Origin: Verrucomicrobiota bacterium
Lineage (GTDB): Bacteria; Verrucomicrobiota; Verrucomicrobiae; Limisphaerales; UBA11358
Assembly: GCA_014860005.1 (NCBI GenBank)
Contig: JACZKP010000178.1
Location: forward strand, 1 to 64,000
DNA: 64,000 nt
Reading direction: 5' to 3'
A program made the translations under genes and the position numbers. The first letter of the stretch is position 1; every line of letters starts with the position of its first letter. Under the pieces are notes generated by a model. That model did no database searches. It saw only the letters and a list, made by a program, of their open reading frames with translations, and was not told the DNA's origin. Below, piece by piece: positions 27,946-36,602 of this stretch.

Positions 27946-29331
27946 ATGAAACCGACCAATACCACATCCAAGCAATCCACGCGCCGCCAGTTCATCCGCA
28001 CAACCGCGACCGCTGCCGCCGCCGTGGCCGCGACCCCGATTTTCCGCAACACGCTTTACGGGCAGGCGCCGTCCGCCGGGCGGGTGATCGGGGCCAATGA
28101 CCGCATTACCGTCGGCTACATCGGCGTGGGCGGACAGGGCATGAACGCCCATGTCCGCATCATGAAATCCAATGCCCAAGGCAACAATGTCGCACAGGTC
28201 GCCGTGTGCGATGTGTGGCAGAAGCGCATTGGCACGGCCAAGGATTTCATTCTGCGCGACAATCCCAACGCGAAGGTCGAGACGTACGACGATTACCGCA
28301 AGCTGATCGAGCGCAAGGATATTGACGCCGTAGTCATTTCCACTCACGACCCAATCCATGCCGACGCCATCATCGGCGCCATGGAATCCGGCAAACACGT
28401 TTATTGCGAGAAGCCCATGACCCGCTATCTCGACGAAGCGATGGCGGTGTATGACAAGGTGAAGGCGACCAAGAAGATTCTGCAGGTCGGCTCGCAAGGG
28501 TGCTCCGCGCAGGCCTGGCACACCGCCGCAAAAATGATCCAGGACGGAAAAATCGGCCAGCTCATTTGGGCGCAGGGCTATTACTGCCGCAACAATCCCA
28601 AGGGCGAATGGAATTACCCGATTGATACCGAGTTCAAAGCCGACAACGCCGATTGGGAGAAGTGGCTCGGCCCGGTCAAGAAGCGCATTCCGTTCAACCC
28701 CGACCACTATTTCCGCTGGCGCAAATATTACCCCTATTGCGCCGGGTTGCTCGGCGATCTCATTCCGCACCGCCTGCTCCCGCTTATGCTGGCCACGGGC
28801 AACCCGGAATTTCCATCCCGCGTGGTCTGCGTGGGCACGAAGAATGTGGGCACGGACAAGAATACTCCCGGCACGCCGGTGCGTGACGTGCCTGAGCACG
28901 TCCAGATTCTCGTGGAGTTTCCGAGCGGCGTTTCGCTCGTACTGGCCAGCAGTTCGGTCAACGCCCGCAGCCCGGAGTTCACCATCTATGGCCATCATGC
29001 GTCACTGCTCATTGGCAACGCGGGTGAGCGCATCCAGCTTTTGCCGGAGCGCGAATTTGCAGACGAGTTGGATCCCGAAATCCTCGACGGGCTGAAGCCG
29101 GTTGAAGACATCGGCGTTCATCACAAAAACTGGCTCGATAGCATCCGCACCAACAAGCAGCCGAACTGTGGCATTGACCTCGCGGTTCGCGCGCAAACGG
29201 TCATTTCGCTTGCCGAAATGTCCGACCGCTTGAAGATCGCCTGCCTCTACGACGAAAAGACCCGCAAGGTGACCACCGCCGATGGCAAGGAAGTCAAGCC
29301 TTTGACTTACGGCTCAACCGAGTTGTCTTAA
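27946..29331 (+). CDS. Tat-exported Gfo/Idh/MocA family oxidoreductase
   Basis: The 461-residue protein opens with a twin-arginine signal (RRQFIRTTATAAAA, residues 13-26) and a probable cleavage region before APSAGRVIGAND. The Rossmann motif is VGYIGVGGQGMNAH and the EKP motif is HVYCEKPMTRYL. The Tat signal indicates folding with cofactor in the cytoplasm before export to the periplasm. Such exported family members are a hallmark of Verrucomicrobiota and Planctomycetota and are often used in glycan degradation. It is monocistronic, followed by the terminator at 29349-29383. Confidence 0.92.
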   Translation: MKPTNTTSKQSTRRQFIRTTATAAAAVAATPIFRNTLYGQAPSAGRVIGANDRITVGYIGVGGQGMNAHVRIMKSNAQGNNVAQVAVCDVWQKRIGTAKDFILRDNPNAKVETYDDYRKLIERKDIDAVVISTHDPIHADAIIGAMESGKHVYCEKPMTRYLDEAMAVYDKVKATKKILQVGSQGCSAQAWHTAAKMIQDGKIGQLIWAQGYYCRNNPKGEWNYPIDTEFKADNADWEKWLGPVKKRIPFNPDHYFRWRKYYPYCAGLLGDLIPHRLLPLMLATGNPEFPSRVVCVGTKNVGTDKNTPGTPVRDVPEHVQILVEFPSGVSLVLASSSVNARSPEFTIYGHHASLLIGNAGERIQLLPEREFADELDPEILDGLKPVEDIGVHHKNWLDSIRTNKQPNCGIDLAVRAQTVISLAEMSDRLKIACLYDEKTRKVTTADGKEVKPLTYGSTELS

Positions 29332-29348
29332 TGGTATTTTGAACAAGC

Positions 29349-29383
29349 AGGCCGGGCGCGCTGTGCGTCCGGCCTTTTTCTTT
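29349..29383 (+). terminator. Rho-independent terminator after the Tat-type oxidoreductase
   Basis: AGGCCGG and CCGGCCT form a stem around a 13-nt loop, followed by TTTTTCTTT. It starts 18 nt after the stop codon. Confidence 0.8.
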
Positions 29384-29469
29384 CCAATCTCAATCTTACA
29401 TCTTAATCCTGATCCTGATCCTCCGCAGCACAGATTAACATTAGGATCAGGGCTTAGGGCCGAAAACCG

Positions 29470-30465
29470 ATGCAAACAATCACCTTGGCCCGCCACGCGA
29501 TGGCGACGCGTTTCGAGTTGGTGTTGCATGGCGAAGATCCGGTGGCGTTACGCGCCGCCGGCGAGGAGGCGCTCGACGAAATTGACCGGCTCGAAAACCA
29601 ACTTAGCCTCTATCGTGCCGGTAGTGAGATTGCCCAACTCAACGCCCGCGCCGCCAGCGAATCCGTGCGCGTAACGCCGGAACTGTTCGCCCTGCTTCAG
29701 CACGCGCAAAGGTTGCATGCGGAAACGGGTGGAGTTTTTGACATCACCATCGCGCCGTTGGTGCGCTGTTGGGGTTTTATGGGCGGTAGCGGGAAAATGC
29801 CGACGCTGGAGGAGATTGCGGAGGCGCAATCCAAAGTGGGCATGTCGCACATTCATCTAGACGCACCCAGCCGCACCGTGCGCTTTGACCGCCCGGGGGG
29901 CATGCTTGATTTGGGTGCCATCGGCAAAGGCTACGCGGTTGAACGCGCGGTCGGATTTCTGCGTGATGCGGGAGTCACCTGTGCGTTGGTGCATGGCGGC
30001 ACGAGTACCGTTTATGCCATGGGCCGTCCGCCGGATGCGGACTGCTGGCAGGTTGCCATCGAGCAACCGCCTGCAAGCTTCCAGATTTTGGTATCGTCGC
30101 CAGCCACGGGCCTTGGCTCAACGGCAGGAAAGTCGTCCAGCGCTTTGCCCGCCGTGCGGCTGCGCGATGAAGCCATGTCCGTTTCGGCGGCTTGGGGCCG
30201 TTGTTTCGAAGCCGACGGCCAGATGCTGGGGCACGTTTTGGATCCCCGCACGGGTCATCCTGCGGATCGCGCGCTACTGGCGGTCGTGGTGTTGCCCTCG
30301 GCCACGGAAACCGACGCCCTGGCCACGGCGATGCTCACCGCCGGACGGGAAGGGTTTGAAACCATGACAAATCTGCGCCCCAACATGCGGACGCTGTTGC
30401 TGCTGCCTGGGAAGGATGGATTGCGTGTGCAATCGCGCGACCTCGCCACGGATTTAAGTAAATGA
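29470..30465 (+). CDS. apbE: FAD:protein FMN transferase (ApbE)
   Basis: The 331-residue enzyme transfers FMN from FAD to a Thr or Ser of target flavoproteins such as NqrB/NqrC or RnfG/RnfD. Family blocks are visible: AMATRFELVLHG at the N-terminus, LDEIDRLENQLSLYRAGSEI, GGVFDITIAPLV, LDLGAIGKGYAVERAV, ALVHGGTST and GHVLDPRTGHPA, with the conserved Asp/Thr metal-binding region near the end (TETDALATAMLTAG). No lipoprotein signal is present, so it may act on the cytoplasmic side or the true start may differ. No target flavoprotein is encoded nearby. Confidence 0.92.
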   Translation: MQTITLARHAMATRFELVLHGEDPVALRAAGEEALDEIDRLENQLSLYRAGSEIAQLNARAASESVRVTPELFALLQHAQRLHAETGGVFDITIAPLVRCWGFMGGSGKMPTLEEIAEAQSKVGMSHIHLDAPSRTVRFDRPGGMLDLGAIGKGYAVERAVGFLRDAGVTCALVHGGTSTVYAMGRPPDADCWQVAIEQPPASFQILVSSPATGLGSTAGKSSSALPAVRLRDEAMSVSAAWGRCFEADGQMLGHVLDPRTGHPADRALLAVVVLPSATETDALATAMLTAGREGFETMTNLRPNMRTLLLLPGKDGLRVQSRDLATDLSK

Positions 30466-30553
30466 CCCTTTAGCCGGTGGGGTGGCATTCTGAGGAGGCG
30501 GCACTGAAAATGGCCGTTGAAATTTTACTTGCCCGCGACTAATTTCAGCGCAC

Positions 30554-31471
30554 ATGGGTTTAGCTGACCGCCATTACATGCGTGACGACAATCGCCACGC
30601 GCCTCTGTCCGTAACGGTGATTCTAATCATCGCGCTGGTGGGGGTGTTCGCGCTCCAGTGCATCAACGACACTTACCTCCAGACTCTGTTCGAGCGCTGG
30701 CTGGCCCTGACCTCCGAGTGCTTTACCCAGGCTTACGTCTGGCAACTGCTGACTTTTCAGTTCCTGCACGGTGGTTTGTGGCACCTCCTGTTTAACGTTC
30801 TGGGCCTCTGGTTCTTTGCGCGCTTCGTGGAAAACGTGCTCGGCCGCAGCCGGTTTCTGATCGCTTACCTGGGTTGCGGCGTCATTGGGGGACTGCTCCA
30901 GGGCCTGCTCATGCTGATTTTCCCGATGCACTACGGCACGGCGGTTTATGGCGCTTCCGCCGGCGTGTCCGGCATGTTCGCCATTTTTGTATGCTTGCTG
31001 CCCACCAGTGAGATTCGCTGGAGTTTCATCATTCCCATCCGCGCCGACGTGCTGCTCTGGATCACGGCCGGGATTTCACTCTTTTTCACAGTGGTGCCCT
31101 CGGCCCGCGGGGGAGGCGTCGCCCACGCGGCGCATCTGGGCGGACTGCTGGCGGGCATCGCGTGGGTCCGGCTTGGCTGGCATCACGATTACGTGCCGTT
31201 GCCTTGGGAAGGATTGCTTCAGCGCTGGCGACGCTGGCGACCGTTGGAGTCCCGGCAGCGCAAACGCGAACTGGTACGGGCGGCCTCCGTGCGCAACCAA
31301 ACGTGGCGGGAAGCGCTGCCTGAAACCGAACCGGATCTTCCTTCCGAGGAATTTATCAGCAAAGAGGTGGACCCGATTCTCGACAAAATCTCCGCGCACG
31401 GCATTCAGAGCCTGACTGAGCGCGAACGAAAGATCCTCGAAGCGGCCCGCAAGAAAATGGCAAAGCGTTGA
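30554..31471 (+). CDS. Rhomboid family intramembrane serine protease
   Basis: The 305-residue polytopic protein has six predicted helices between about residues 18 and 205. The rhomboid signatures are WQLLTFQFLHGGLWHLLFN (63-81), the catalytic serine in YGASAG (Ser135), and the catalytic histidine in AHAAHLGG (His194). It cleaves membrane-embedded substrates by a Ser-His dyad. A charged cytoplasmic tail of about 100 residues (WRRWRPLESRQRKREL...ERERKILEAARKKMAKR) ends with a sequence like that of many Verrucomicrobiota rhomboids. It follows apbE by 88 bp. Confidence 0.92.
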   Translation: MGLADRHYMRDDNRHAPLSVTVILIIALVGVFALQCINDTYLQTLFERWLALTSECFTQAYVWQLLTFQFLHGGLWHLLFNVLGLWFFARFVENVLGRSRFLIAYLGCGVIGGLLQGLLMLIFPMHYGTAVYGASAGVSGMFAIFVCLLPTSEIRWSFIIPIRADVLLWITAGISLFFTVVPSARGGGVAHAAHLGGLLAGIAWVRLGWHHDYVPLPWEGLLQRWRRWRPLESRQRKRELVRAASVRNQTWREALPETEPDLPSEEFISKEVDPILDKISAHGIQSLTERERKILEAARKKMAKR

Positions 31472-31557
31472 GGCGGCGTTTTGAAACGTTGTTGCGAAAA
31501 GATTTCACTCGCCGCAACGCCCCGCCAGCCACAAAGACCTTCGACCAGATCTTCGGT

Positions 31558-32445
31558 TCAGCGGACGCTGGGATCAAAGCGCCCGTTCCACCACGCATTG
31601 TTCACTGCGCCCGTGCCTGCTTTATCACCGTCCAGTTCCTTCGGCGTCATCGCCACCGCGTGGCCGTCCACCATCAGCACGTTCACCCGGCCGCCATTGC
31701 GGTCGGAAGGCGTCGCGCGGTGGGCATCCGAGCCGTCGCTGCCGCCCTCGTAGTAGGCATTGCCAGAGCCTGCCGAGGCGCTGCTTCTGCGGCTGCCCAG
31801 CGAACCCAGATCTACGGAACCCAAAGGTGGATCAATCACATACACTCCGGAACCATCCGCTCCGTACGGCAGGCTGGCGGAACCTTTGCGGGCACCCTTG
31901 GTATCGCCAAAAGCCACCATGCTGGCCGGGGTGGCGATGGAACTGTCCGAAGCGTGGAATGGCGCAATCCCACCCGGTGTCCGGGTGTTGCCCAAGTACT
32001 GGTAGTTGTAGCCGTAGCCGCCGAAGTAACGGGTCAAGCCTGGCGTCTCAACCCCGCCCGGCGCGGTGTGCGCAAATGGCTTGTTCATGTAATTCATTTC
32101 CTCCGCCCGAAGCTGTGGACTGAGATACACCTCCACATTCTGCATATAGGGAAAAACCAGGTCCGCCCACCGCACGCGCGCTTCGCCGGCCACCGGAGGC
32201 AGGGAATGACCGGGAAAACGCCCGTTGTGGTCGTCGCGATAAAGCTGCAAGCCCAGCCCGAGTTGCCGCAAGTTGCTCAGACTGCTGATGGACTTGGCCT
32301 TGACTTTGGCCCGGGCCAGCGCCGGCAGGAGCATGCCCGCCAGAATCGCGATAATGGCAATGACCACCAGCAGTTCGATCAGCGTGAATCCGCGGGTGTT
32401 GTTTGTCCGTTCTGCAAACCGGCGACATCTGGAACTTAATTTCAT
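31558..32445 (-). CDS. Prepilin-type N-terminal methylation domain protein
   Basis: The 295-residue pseudopilin-like protein begins at the ATG at 32445 and has [20 protein letters not shown] (about residues 18-37), the type IV prepilin peptidase site with cleavage before Phe and a Glu at +5. After the N-terminal helix it has a globular domain ending with [15 protein letters not shown], the C-terminal signature of the large Verrucomicrobiota/Planctomycetota family annotated as type II secretion system protein. Members are processed and may form pilus-like or envelope structures; the role is unknown. The gene upstream (32542-33060) shares the C-terminal motif. Confidence 0.88.
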   Translation of the reverse strand: MKLSSRCRRFAERTNNTRGFTLIELLVVIAIIAILAGMLLPALARAKVKAKSISSLSNLRQLGLGLQLYRDDHNGRFPGHSLPPVAGEARVRWADLVFPYMQNVEVYLSPQLRAEEMNYMNKPFAHTAPGGVETPGLTRYFGGYGYNYQYLGNTRTPGGIAPFHASDSSIATPASMVAFGDTKGARKGSASLPYGADGSGVYVIDPPLGSVDLGSLGSRRSSASAGSGNAYYEGGSDGSDAHRATPSDRNGGRVNVLMVDGHAVAMTPKELDGDKAGTGAVNNAWWNGRFDPSVR

Positions 32446-32541
32446 GCCGCTGACGATAACGGAGGCCGAGTCTGGCCGCTTCCGGTGGCTTGCGATTCTT
32501 TGACGGTGAATTGCGCCGGCGGGCTCGGTCAAATGGACCAG

Positions 32542-33060
32542 TCATTCCGGCAAACGTTGCGGCATTGGCTTCTGCCCCAACACTTGCTCCCGCGTGAGCC
32601 AGGTTGAACTGCCATCAACAAAGAGCACGTTTACTCCCGTCTCATGATTGGAGAGCGGCTCAATCGCAAGAATTGTTTTGGGTGGATCATTCGTCGAAAG
32701 ACCTGGCATGAGTCGATAGTCACTCCAAAGATCTACTTGCGCCCAATCTCCAGCTCCATGGCCTACTGTCGGACAAGCAAACAGTCTGGGCCAAGTCGTG
32801 TTCGTGATTCCGCCCATGTCGCTCCATTCGAGTTCGCTCCATTTGGCCGGAAACCTGCCCTCATGGTCCATCGCAAACATACGGCACCTCACCCCAATCT
32901 GTCGAAGGTGTAACAATCGGCAATCGTCTTTCGAATGCGCCCGCAATCCCAAAGTCACGAGGAAATAGAAAAGAAATGGTGCGACGGCCACCCCGACACA
33001 GATTCCCAGAATGATCAACGGCTCCCGTCTTGAATTCCGTGCGTTTTCGGTCGCAGTCAT
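32542..33060 (-). CDS. Membrane-anchored hypothetical protein related to the prepilin-like family
   Basis: The 172-residue protein starts at the ATG at 33060. A single N-terminal hydrophobic helix (LIILGICVGVAVAPFLFYFLV) replaces the prepilin signal. The body has CRLLHLRQIGVRCRMFAMDHEGRFPAKW, similar in pattern to the N-L-RQLG...Y..DH.GR.P region of the neighbour, and ends with VNVLFVDGSSTWLT. It therefore looks like a relative of the prepilin-like family that lacks the methylation motif. It lies about 96 bp upstream of the prepilin gene on the same strand. Confidence 0.7.
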   Translation of the reverse strand: MTATENARNSRREPLIILGICVGVAVAPFLFYFLVTLGLRAHSKDDCRLLHLRQIGVRCRMFAMDHEGRFPAKWSELEWSDMGGITNTTWPRLFACPTVGHGAGDWAQVDLWSDYRLMPGLSTNDPPKTILAIEPLSNHETGVNVLFVDGSSTWLTREQVLGQKPMPQRLPE

Positions 33061-33224
33061 GGCCACATACAACCGTCAAGATTGCCTCAACTCAACAGTG
33101 TTTTTTCTGCCCGCGTAGTGAGCCAACAGCAAGTGTTACCCGAGTTGGGAGGCGCGTGAGGCTCCGAAGCATCCCGCACACTTCCCCCTTTTTAATTTCT
33201 CATTTTTCCTTTTTAATTGAGTCA

Positions 33225-34559
33225 ATGATTACGCGTTACTCGCGCCCTGAAATGCGGGGCATTTGGACTGACGAAACCAAGCTCATGCTCTGGCTGCAAA
33301 TCGAACTGCTCGCCAGCGAAGCCCTGGTCAAGGAAGGCATCGTACCCGTCAAGGATTTTAAGAAGATCAAAGCGGGCTGCATGCAATGGTTCGCCGACCT
33401 CCCCGGCCTCGTCGCCCGCCAGCGCGAATTGGAAAAAGTTCTGAACCATGACGTCATCGGTTTCACCACCGCCGTCGCCGAAGCCATCAACGATCAGGCT
33501 AGCCGTTGGTTCCATTTCGGCCTGACGAGTAGCGACGTGGGCGACACCTGTTACGCCGTGCAAATGCAACAGAGTGCGCAATTGTTGATTGATGATGTGA
33601 AGAAGTTGCTGCCAGTCGTCGCCCGGCGCGCGAAAGAACACAAGTTCACGCCCTGCATGGGTCGCAGTCACGGCATCCACGGTGAGCCGACGACCTTCGG
33701 CCTCAAGATGGCGTTGATGCATGACGAATTCGGTCGGGCGCTCCGCCGCTTGGAATCTGCGAAGTATTCCGTCAGTGTCGGCAAAATTTCCGGCGCCGTC
33801 GGCACGAGCGCGCACTTGTCGCCGCGCGTCGAGGCTTACGTGTGCAAGAAATTGGGCATTCGTCCCGCGCCCATCGCCACGCAAGTCGTGCAGCGCGACA
33901 TCCACGCGGAATTCCAACTCACGCTCGCCCTGGTTGGCGCGAGCATTGAACGTTGGGCCGTGGAGTTCCGTCACCTGCAACGCACCGAAGTGCTCGAAGC
34001 CGAAGAGCCGTTCACCAAAGGCCAGAAAGGCAGCAGCGCCATGCCGCACAAGCGCAATCCCATCACCTGGGAACGCCTCACCGGCCTCGCGCGCGTTCTG
34101 CGCGGCAACGCGATGGCGTCGCTGGAAAACGTTGCCCTCTGGCACGAGCGCGACATCAGCCACAGCAGCGTCGAGCGCATCATCTTCCCCGACAGTTGCA
34201 CGCTGCTCGATTACATGTTCGGCCTGCTCACGCGCCTGATGGACGGGTTGGTGGTCTATCCCGCGAACATGAAGAAGAACCTAGGTCTCTCGCTCGGCAT
34301 GTGGAACAGCCAGACCGTCCTGCTCGCGCTCATCAAGAAAGGTCTTACCCGCGAAGCCGCCTACAAGCTTTGCCAGGACGCCGCGATGAAAACCTGGGAA
34401 GTCAAACACGCCGGCCGCGACGACGCGGATTTTGTGGAAGTGCTCAAAGCCACGCCGGAAGTGGCGAAGCATTTCAAGAACGGCGAACTCGAAGCGCTCT
34501 GCTCGCTGGATTTCCATTTCAAGGAAGTGAGCAACCGGTTCAAGAAGCTGGGTTTGTAG
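33225..34559 (+). CDS. purB: Adenylosuccinate lyase
   Basis: The 444-residue fumarase/aspartase-superfamily enzyme catalyses two steps of purine synthesis (SAICAR to AICAR, and adenylosuccinate to AMP). It opens MITRYSRPEMRGIWTDE, carries the catalytic region HGIHGEPTTFG, and has the superfamily signature GSSAMPHKRNP (GQKGSSAMPHKRNPITWERL). It ends ELEALCSLDFHFKEVSNRFKKLGL. The ATG at 33225 is chosen because upstream codons are non-coding. The last 24 codons recur, diverged, at 35286-35372, beyond a zeta-like kinase and its small partner gene. The present 3' end may therefore be the replaced or the original one. Confidence 0.95.
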   Translation: MITRYSRPEMRGIWTDETKLMLWLQIELLASEALVKEGIVPVKDFKKIKAGCMQWFADLPGLVARQRELEKVLNHDVIGFTTAVAEAINDQASRWFHFGLTSSDVGDTCYAVQMQQSAQLLIDDVKKLLPVVARRAKEHKFTPCMGRSHGIHGEPTTFGLKMALMHDEFGRALRRLESAKYSVSVGKISGAVGTSAHLSPRVEAYVCKKLGIRPAPIATQVVQRDIHAEFQLTLALVGASIERWAVEFRHLQRTEVLEAEEPFTKGQKGSSAMPHKRNPITWERLTGLARVLRGNAMASLENVALWHERDISHSSVERIIFPDSCTLLDYMFGLLTRLMDGLVVYPANMKKNLGLSLGMWNSQTVLLALIKKGLTREAAYKLCQDAAMKTWEVKHAGRDDADFVEVLKATPEVAKHFKNGELEALCSLDFHFKEVSNRFKKLGL

Positions 34560-34615
34560 CCGCCGATGTCAGGAGGCGGAAGCGCTTAACCACGAATGCA
34601 CACGAATCAACACGA

Positions 34616-35131
34616 ATGAAAACTCCGCGCTGTATCGTCATCGCCGGGCCGAACGGTGCGGGCAAAACAACCTTTGCCCGGGAATACCTGCCGAAAGACG
34701 CGGGCGTGATTCGTTTTGTAAACGCCGATCTCATTGCCGCGGGGCTTTCGCCACTGCGCCCCGAACTCGCCGCACTCGCTGGCGGGCGACTGCTGTTGAC
34801 CGAACTGGATCGCCTCGCCAAGGCCCGGGCAGATTTCGCTTTTGAGACGACCTTGAGCGGTTTGGTTTATCTTGGCCGTTTGAAGCGATGGAAAGCCGCC
34901 GGCTACCGCATCGAGATGGTCTTCCTGAAATTGCACTCACCGAAACTGGCCTTGCGACGCATTGCCGTTCGCGTCAGGCAAGGCGGGCATAATGTCCCGC
35001 GTGCCGACGTGTTGCGTCGTTTTGCGCGCGGCTGGCGGAATTTTGAAATCGCCTACAAACCGCTCGCCGATGCGTGGGCGGTATATGATAATTCCGGGAA
35101 CACGCCCCGGTTGCTGGAGAGCGAACCATGA
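34616..35131 (+). CDS. Zeta-toxin-like P-loop kinase
   Basis: The 171-residue protein starts MKTPRCIVIAGPNGAGKTTF, with a Walker A at residues 11-18. VIRFVNADLIAAGLSP and FAFETTLSGLVYLGRLKRWKAAGY follow, the pattern of zeta/AAA-type kinases related to PezT. The Arg-rich lid segment (LRRIAVRVRQGGHNVPRADVLRRF) is typical. Zeta toxins phosphorylate UDP-GlcNAc, but this short chromosomal family is not proven toxic. The gene is coupled by ATGA overlap to a 53-residue ORF (35128-35289), the likely partner. It begins 57 bp after the purB stop, and a second purB 3' end follows the pair. Start taken at the ATG at 34616. Confidence 0.8.
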   Translation: MKTPRCIVIAGPNGAGKTTFAREYLPKDAGVIRFVNADLIAAGLSPLRPELAALAGGRLLLTELDRLAKARADFAFETTLSGLVYLGRLKRWKAAGYRIEMVFLKLHSPKLALRRIAVRVRQGGHNVPRADVLRRFARGWRNFEIAYKPLADAWAVYDNSGNTPRLLESEP

Positions 35132-35289
35132 AAACAACGAACGGCAAGAAGCCAACCACCAAGACTTTCGCGACGACCGTCGGTCGCGCTCTGCGCCGTG
35201 CCGGGCAAGCCGCGCGCAAGACCGCTCGCGCCCACGGCACACCCATCTACGTCTGGCAGGATGGCAAAGTGGTAGCGCAGAAACCATGA
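35128..35289 (+). CDS. 53-residue basic protein, probable partner of the zeta-like kinase
   Basis: The short ORF begins with the ATG of the ATGA overlap with the kinase stop and encodes a basic peptide (KKPTTKTFATTVGRALRRAG ... GTPIYVWQDGKVVAQKP). The C-terminal words P-I-Y-V-W-x-D-G-K-V-V resemble the end of small proteins found next to such kinases. A role as antitoxin or cofactor is inferred from coupling, size and context only. Its stop overlaps the ATG of the duplicated purB tail (ATGA at 35286). Confidence 0.65.
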   Translation: MKTTNGKKPTTKTFATTVGRALRRAGQAARKTARAHGTPIYVWQDGKVVAQKP

Positions 35290-35372
35290 AACCCGGCGAA
35301 CTCGAAGCCCTCTGCTCGCTGGACTACCATTTCCAGGAAGTGAACAACCGGTTTAAGAAACTGGGGCTTTAA
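35286..35372 (+). pseudogene. Duplicated 3' end of purB
   Basis: The sequence encodes MKPGELEALCSLDYHFQEVN followed by NRFKKLGL and a stop, matching the last 24 codons of purB (GELEALCSLDFHFKEVSNRFKKLGL). Differences are mostly synonymous or conservative, which points to separation from a homologous purB rather than a fresh duplication. It starts exactly where the 53-residue ORF ends. The arrangement purB, kinase, small protein, purB tail mirrors the moeB array. Confidence 0.85.
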
Positions 35373-35485
35373 CCGATTGGTAATCAACGCCGTTCGATTT
35401 TTATGCTGGCATTTAATTTGCGAACAAGGCATTAACACGCGCTAGCGGCACTTGAAAACATTGTAATCTGGTTGGATATAAAACT

Positions 35486-35695
35486 ATGACTGCTGAATCA
35501 TCAGTGCGTCCGAATCTTCCAAATGCCGAACTCGACCAAGAGTTGGAGCAAATGCTCAAACTTGCGGAGGGTGGCATTGATCAAGAAACTCAAGAGTTTA
35601 TTGACGAAGTGTTGAAATTTGTTCCAGAGGAATCAGTTCCAGAGTATCACATTGTTACAAGCCACGAGGGCGCACTTGATGCCTGCGAGAACTGA
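35486..35695 (+). CDS. Small acidic hypothetical protein
   Basis: The 69-residue acidic protein (MTAESSVRPNLPNAELDQEL...) has a helical middle (LDQELEQMLKLAEGG...ETQEFIDEVLKFV). No family is recognised. It overlaps the start of the following Clp-fold protease by 17 nt, so the two are probably co-translated. The region from about 35.4 to 36.7 kb appears more A/T-rich than its neighbours, which may indicate acquisition. Confidence 0.5.
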   Translation: MTAESSVRPNLPNAELDQELEQMLKLAEGGIDQETQEFIDEVLKFVPEESVPEYHIVTSHEGALDACEN

Positions 35696-36602
35696 AATCC
35701 AGACCGAAATTGATTCGATTGCCCGCAAGGCACAAGACGATGTCCGAAGATCATACCTTGCGCGTTTACACAAACACACCAAACGGAACACGGTAGTTTA
35801 TGCTTCGGCTTTCGGGCTGACCAGAAAAGCTCAAGGCGTTCCTCCACACCTTCTCTCTATTCTCCCAGATGATGTCCAAGGATTCATGGCAGCGTTCCAT
35901 GGACTGCCGCCAGAACCGCTCGATTTGATTCTTCACAGCCCCGGTGGTTCTCTTGAAGCGGCGGAACAGATCGTAAATTATATGCGCGCAAAATTTCCGC
36001 ATATTCGAGCAATCATTCCGCAAATGGCGATGTCAGCAGCCACCATGCTGGCATGTGCGTGCGACGAGATTGTCATGGGTAAACAGTCGGCTATCGGGCC
36101 GATCGATCCGCAGCTTACCTTCCCTCACACAAATGGACAGTTAGTAACCCAGCCAGCCCAAGCCATTTTGGATGAGTTTGAGCAGGCCAAGACAGAAATT
36201 CAGCAAAATCCAAAACTAGCGGCAATTTGGATTCCAAAACTACAGGGACTTCCGCCAGGAATGCTTTCTCGCTGTAAAACCACGCAGGATTTGGCTGAAG
36301 AAAAAGTCGAGGGGTGGTTGCGTGATCACATGAAACTTGATGCTCCGGCGGCTGCATCGACAGCAAAGTGGCTGGCCAACGCCAAGGAACATAAAACCCA
36401 CGGGCGACCTATTTCAGCCGAACTTGCAAAAGCGAAGGGACTTAATATAACCGCGCTCGAAACAGACCAACATTTACAGGATTTTGTTCTTTCAGTTTTC
36501 CACGCAACCATGGTCACTTTCGAGCGAACCCCTTGCATCAAGATTTTCGAGAACCATCAAGGAAAGGGTTCTTACTTGCATGTTTCTATTGAGAAGGCTT
36601 GA
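35679..36602 (+). CDS. SDH-family Clp-fold serine proteinase
   Basis: The 307-residue protein starts at the ATG at 35679 (MPARTEIQTEIDSI). It has the ClpP/SppA-like core: LDLILHSPGGSLEAAEQI (about residues 81-98), AIIPQMAMSAATMLACACDE (111-130) with the probable nucleophile Ser119, and IVMGKQSAIGPIDPQLTF. This matches the SDH (Ser-Asp-His) family related to the archaeal membrane protease catalytic domain, but no transmembrane segment is seen. The C-terminal extension (EEKVEGWLRDHMKL...) is family-specific. Function is unknown; members are often found in accessory regions. It is preceded by a small acidic ORF. Confidence 0.8.
   Translation: MPARTEIQTEIDSIARKAQDDVRRSYLARLHKHTKRNTVVYASAFGLTRKAQGVPPHLLSILPDDVQGFMAAFHGLPPEPLDLILHSPGGSLEAAEQIVNYMRAKFPHIRAIIPQMAMSAATMLACACDEIVMGKQSAIGPIDPQLTFPHTNGQLVTQPAQAILDEFEQAKTEIQQNPKLAAIWIPKLQGLPPGMLSRCKTTQDLAEEKVEGWLRDHMKLDAPAAASTAKWLANAKEHKTHGRPISAELAKAKGLNITALETDQHLQDFVLSVFHATMVTFERTPCIKIFENHQGKGSYLHVSIEKA

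Noticed and set aside
27937..28998. 353-residue minus-strand frame
   Set aside because: Shadow of the Tat-type oxidoreductase; the real gene on the plus strand has all family motifs.
33953..34615. N-terminal extension of the zeta-like kinase frame into purB
   Set aside because: It reads purB out of frame with Arg/His-rich low-complexity sequence; the P-loop protein starts at 34616.
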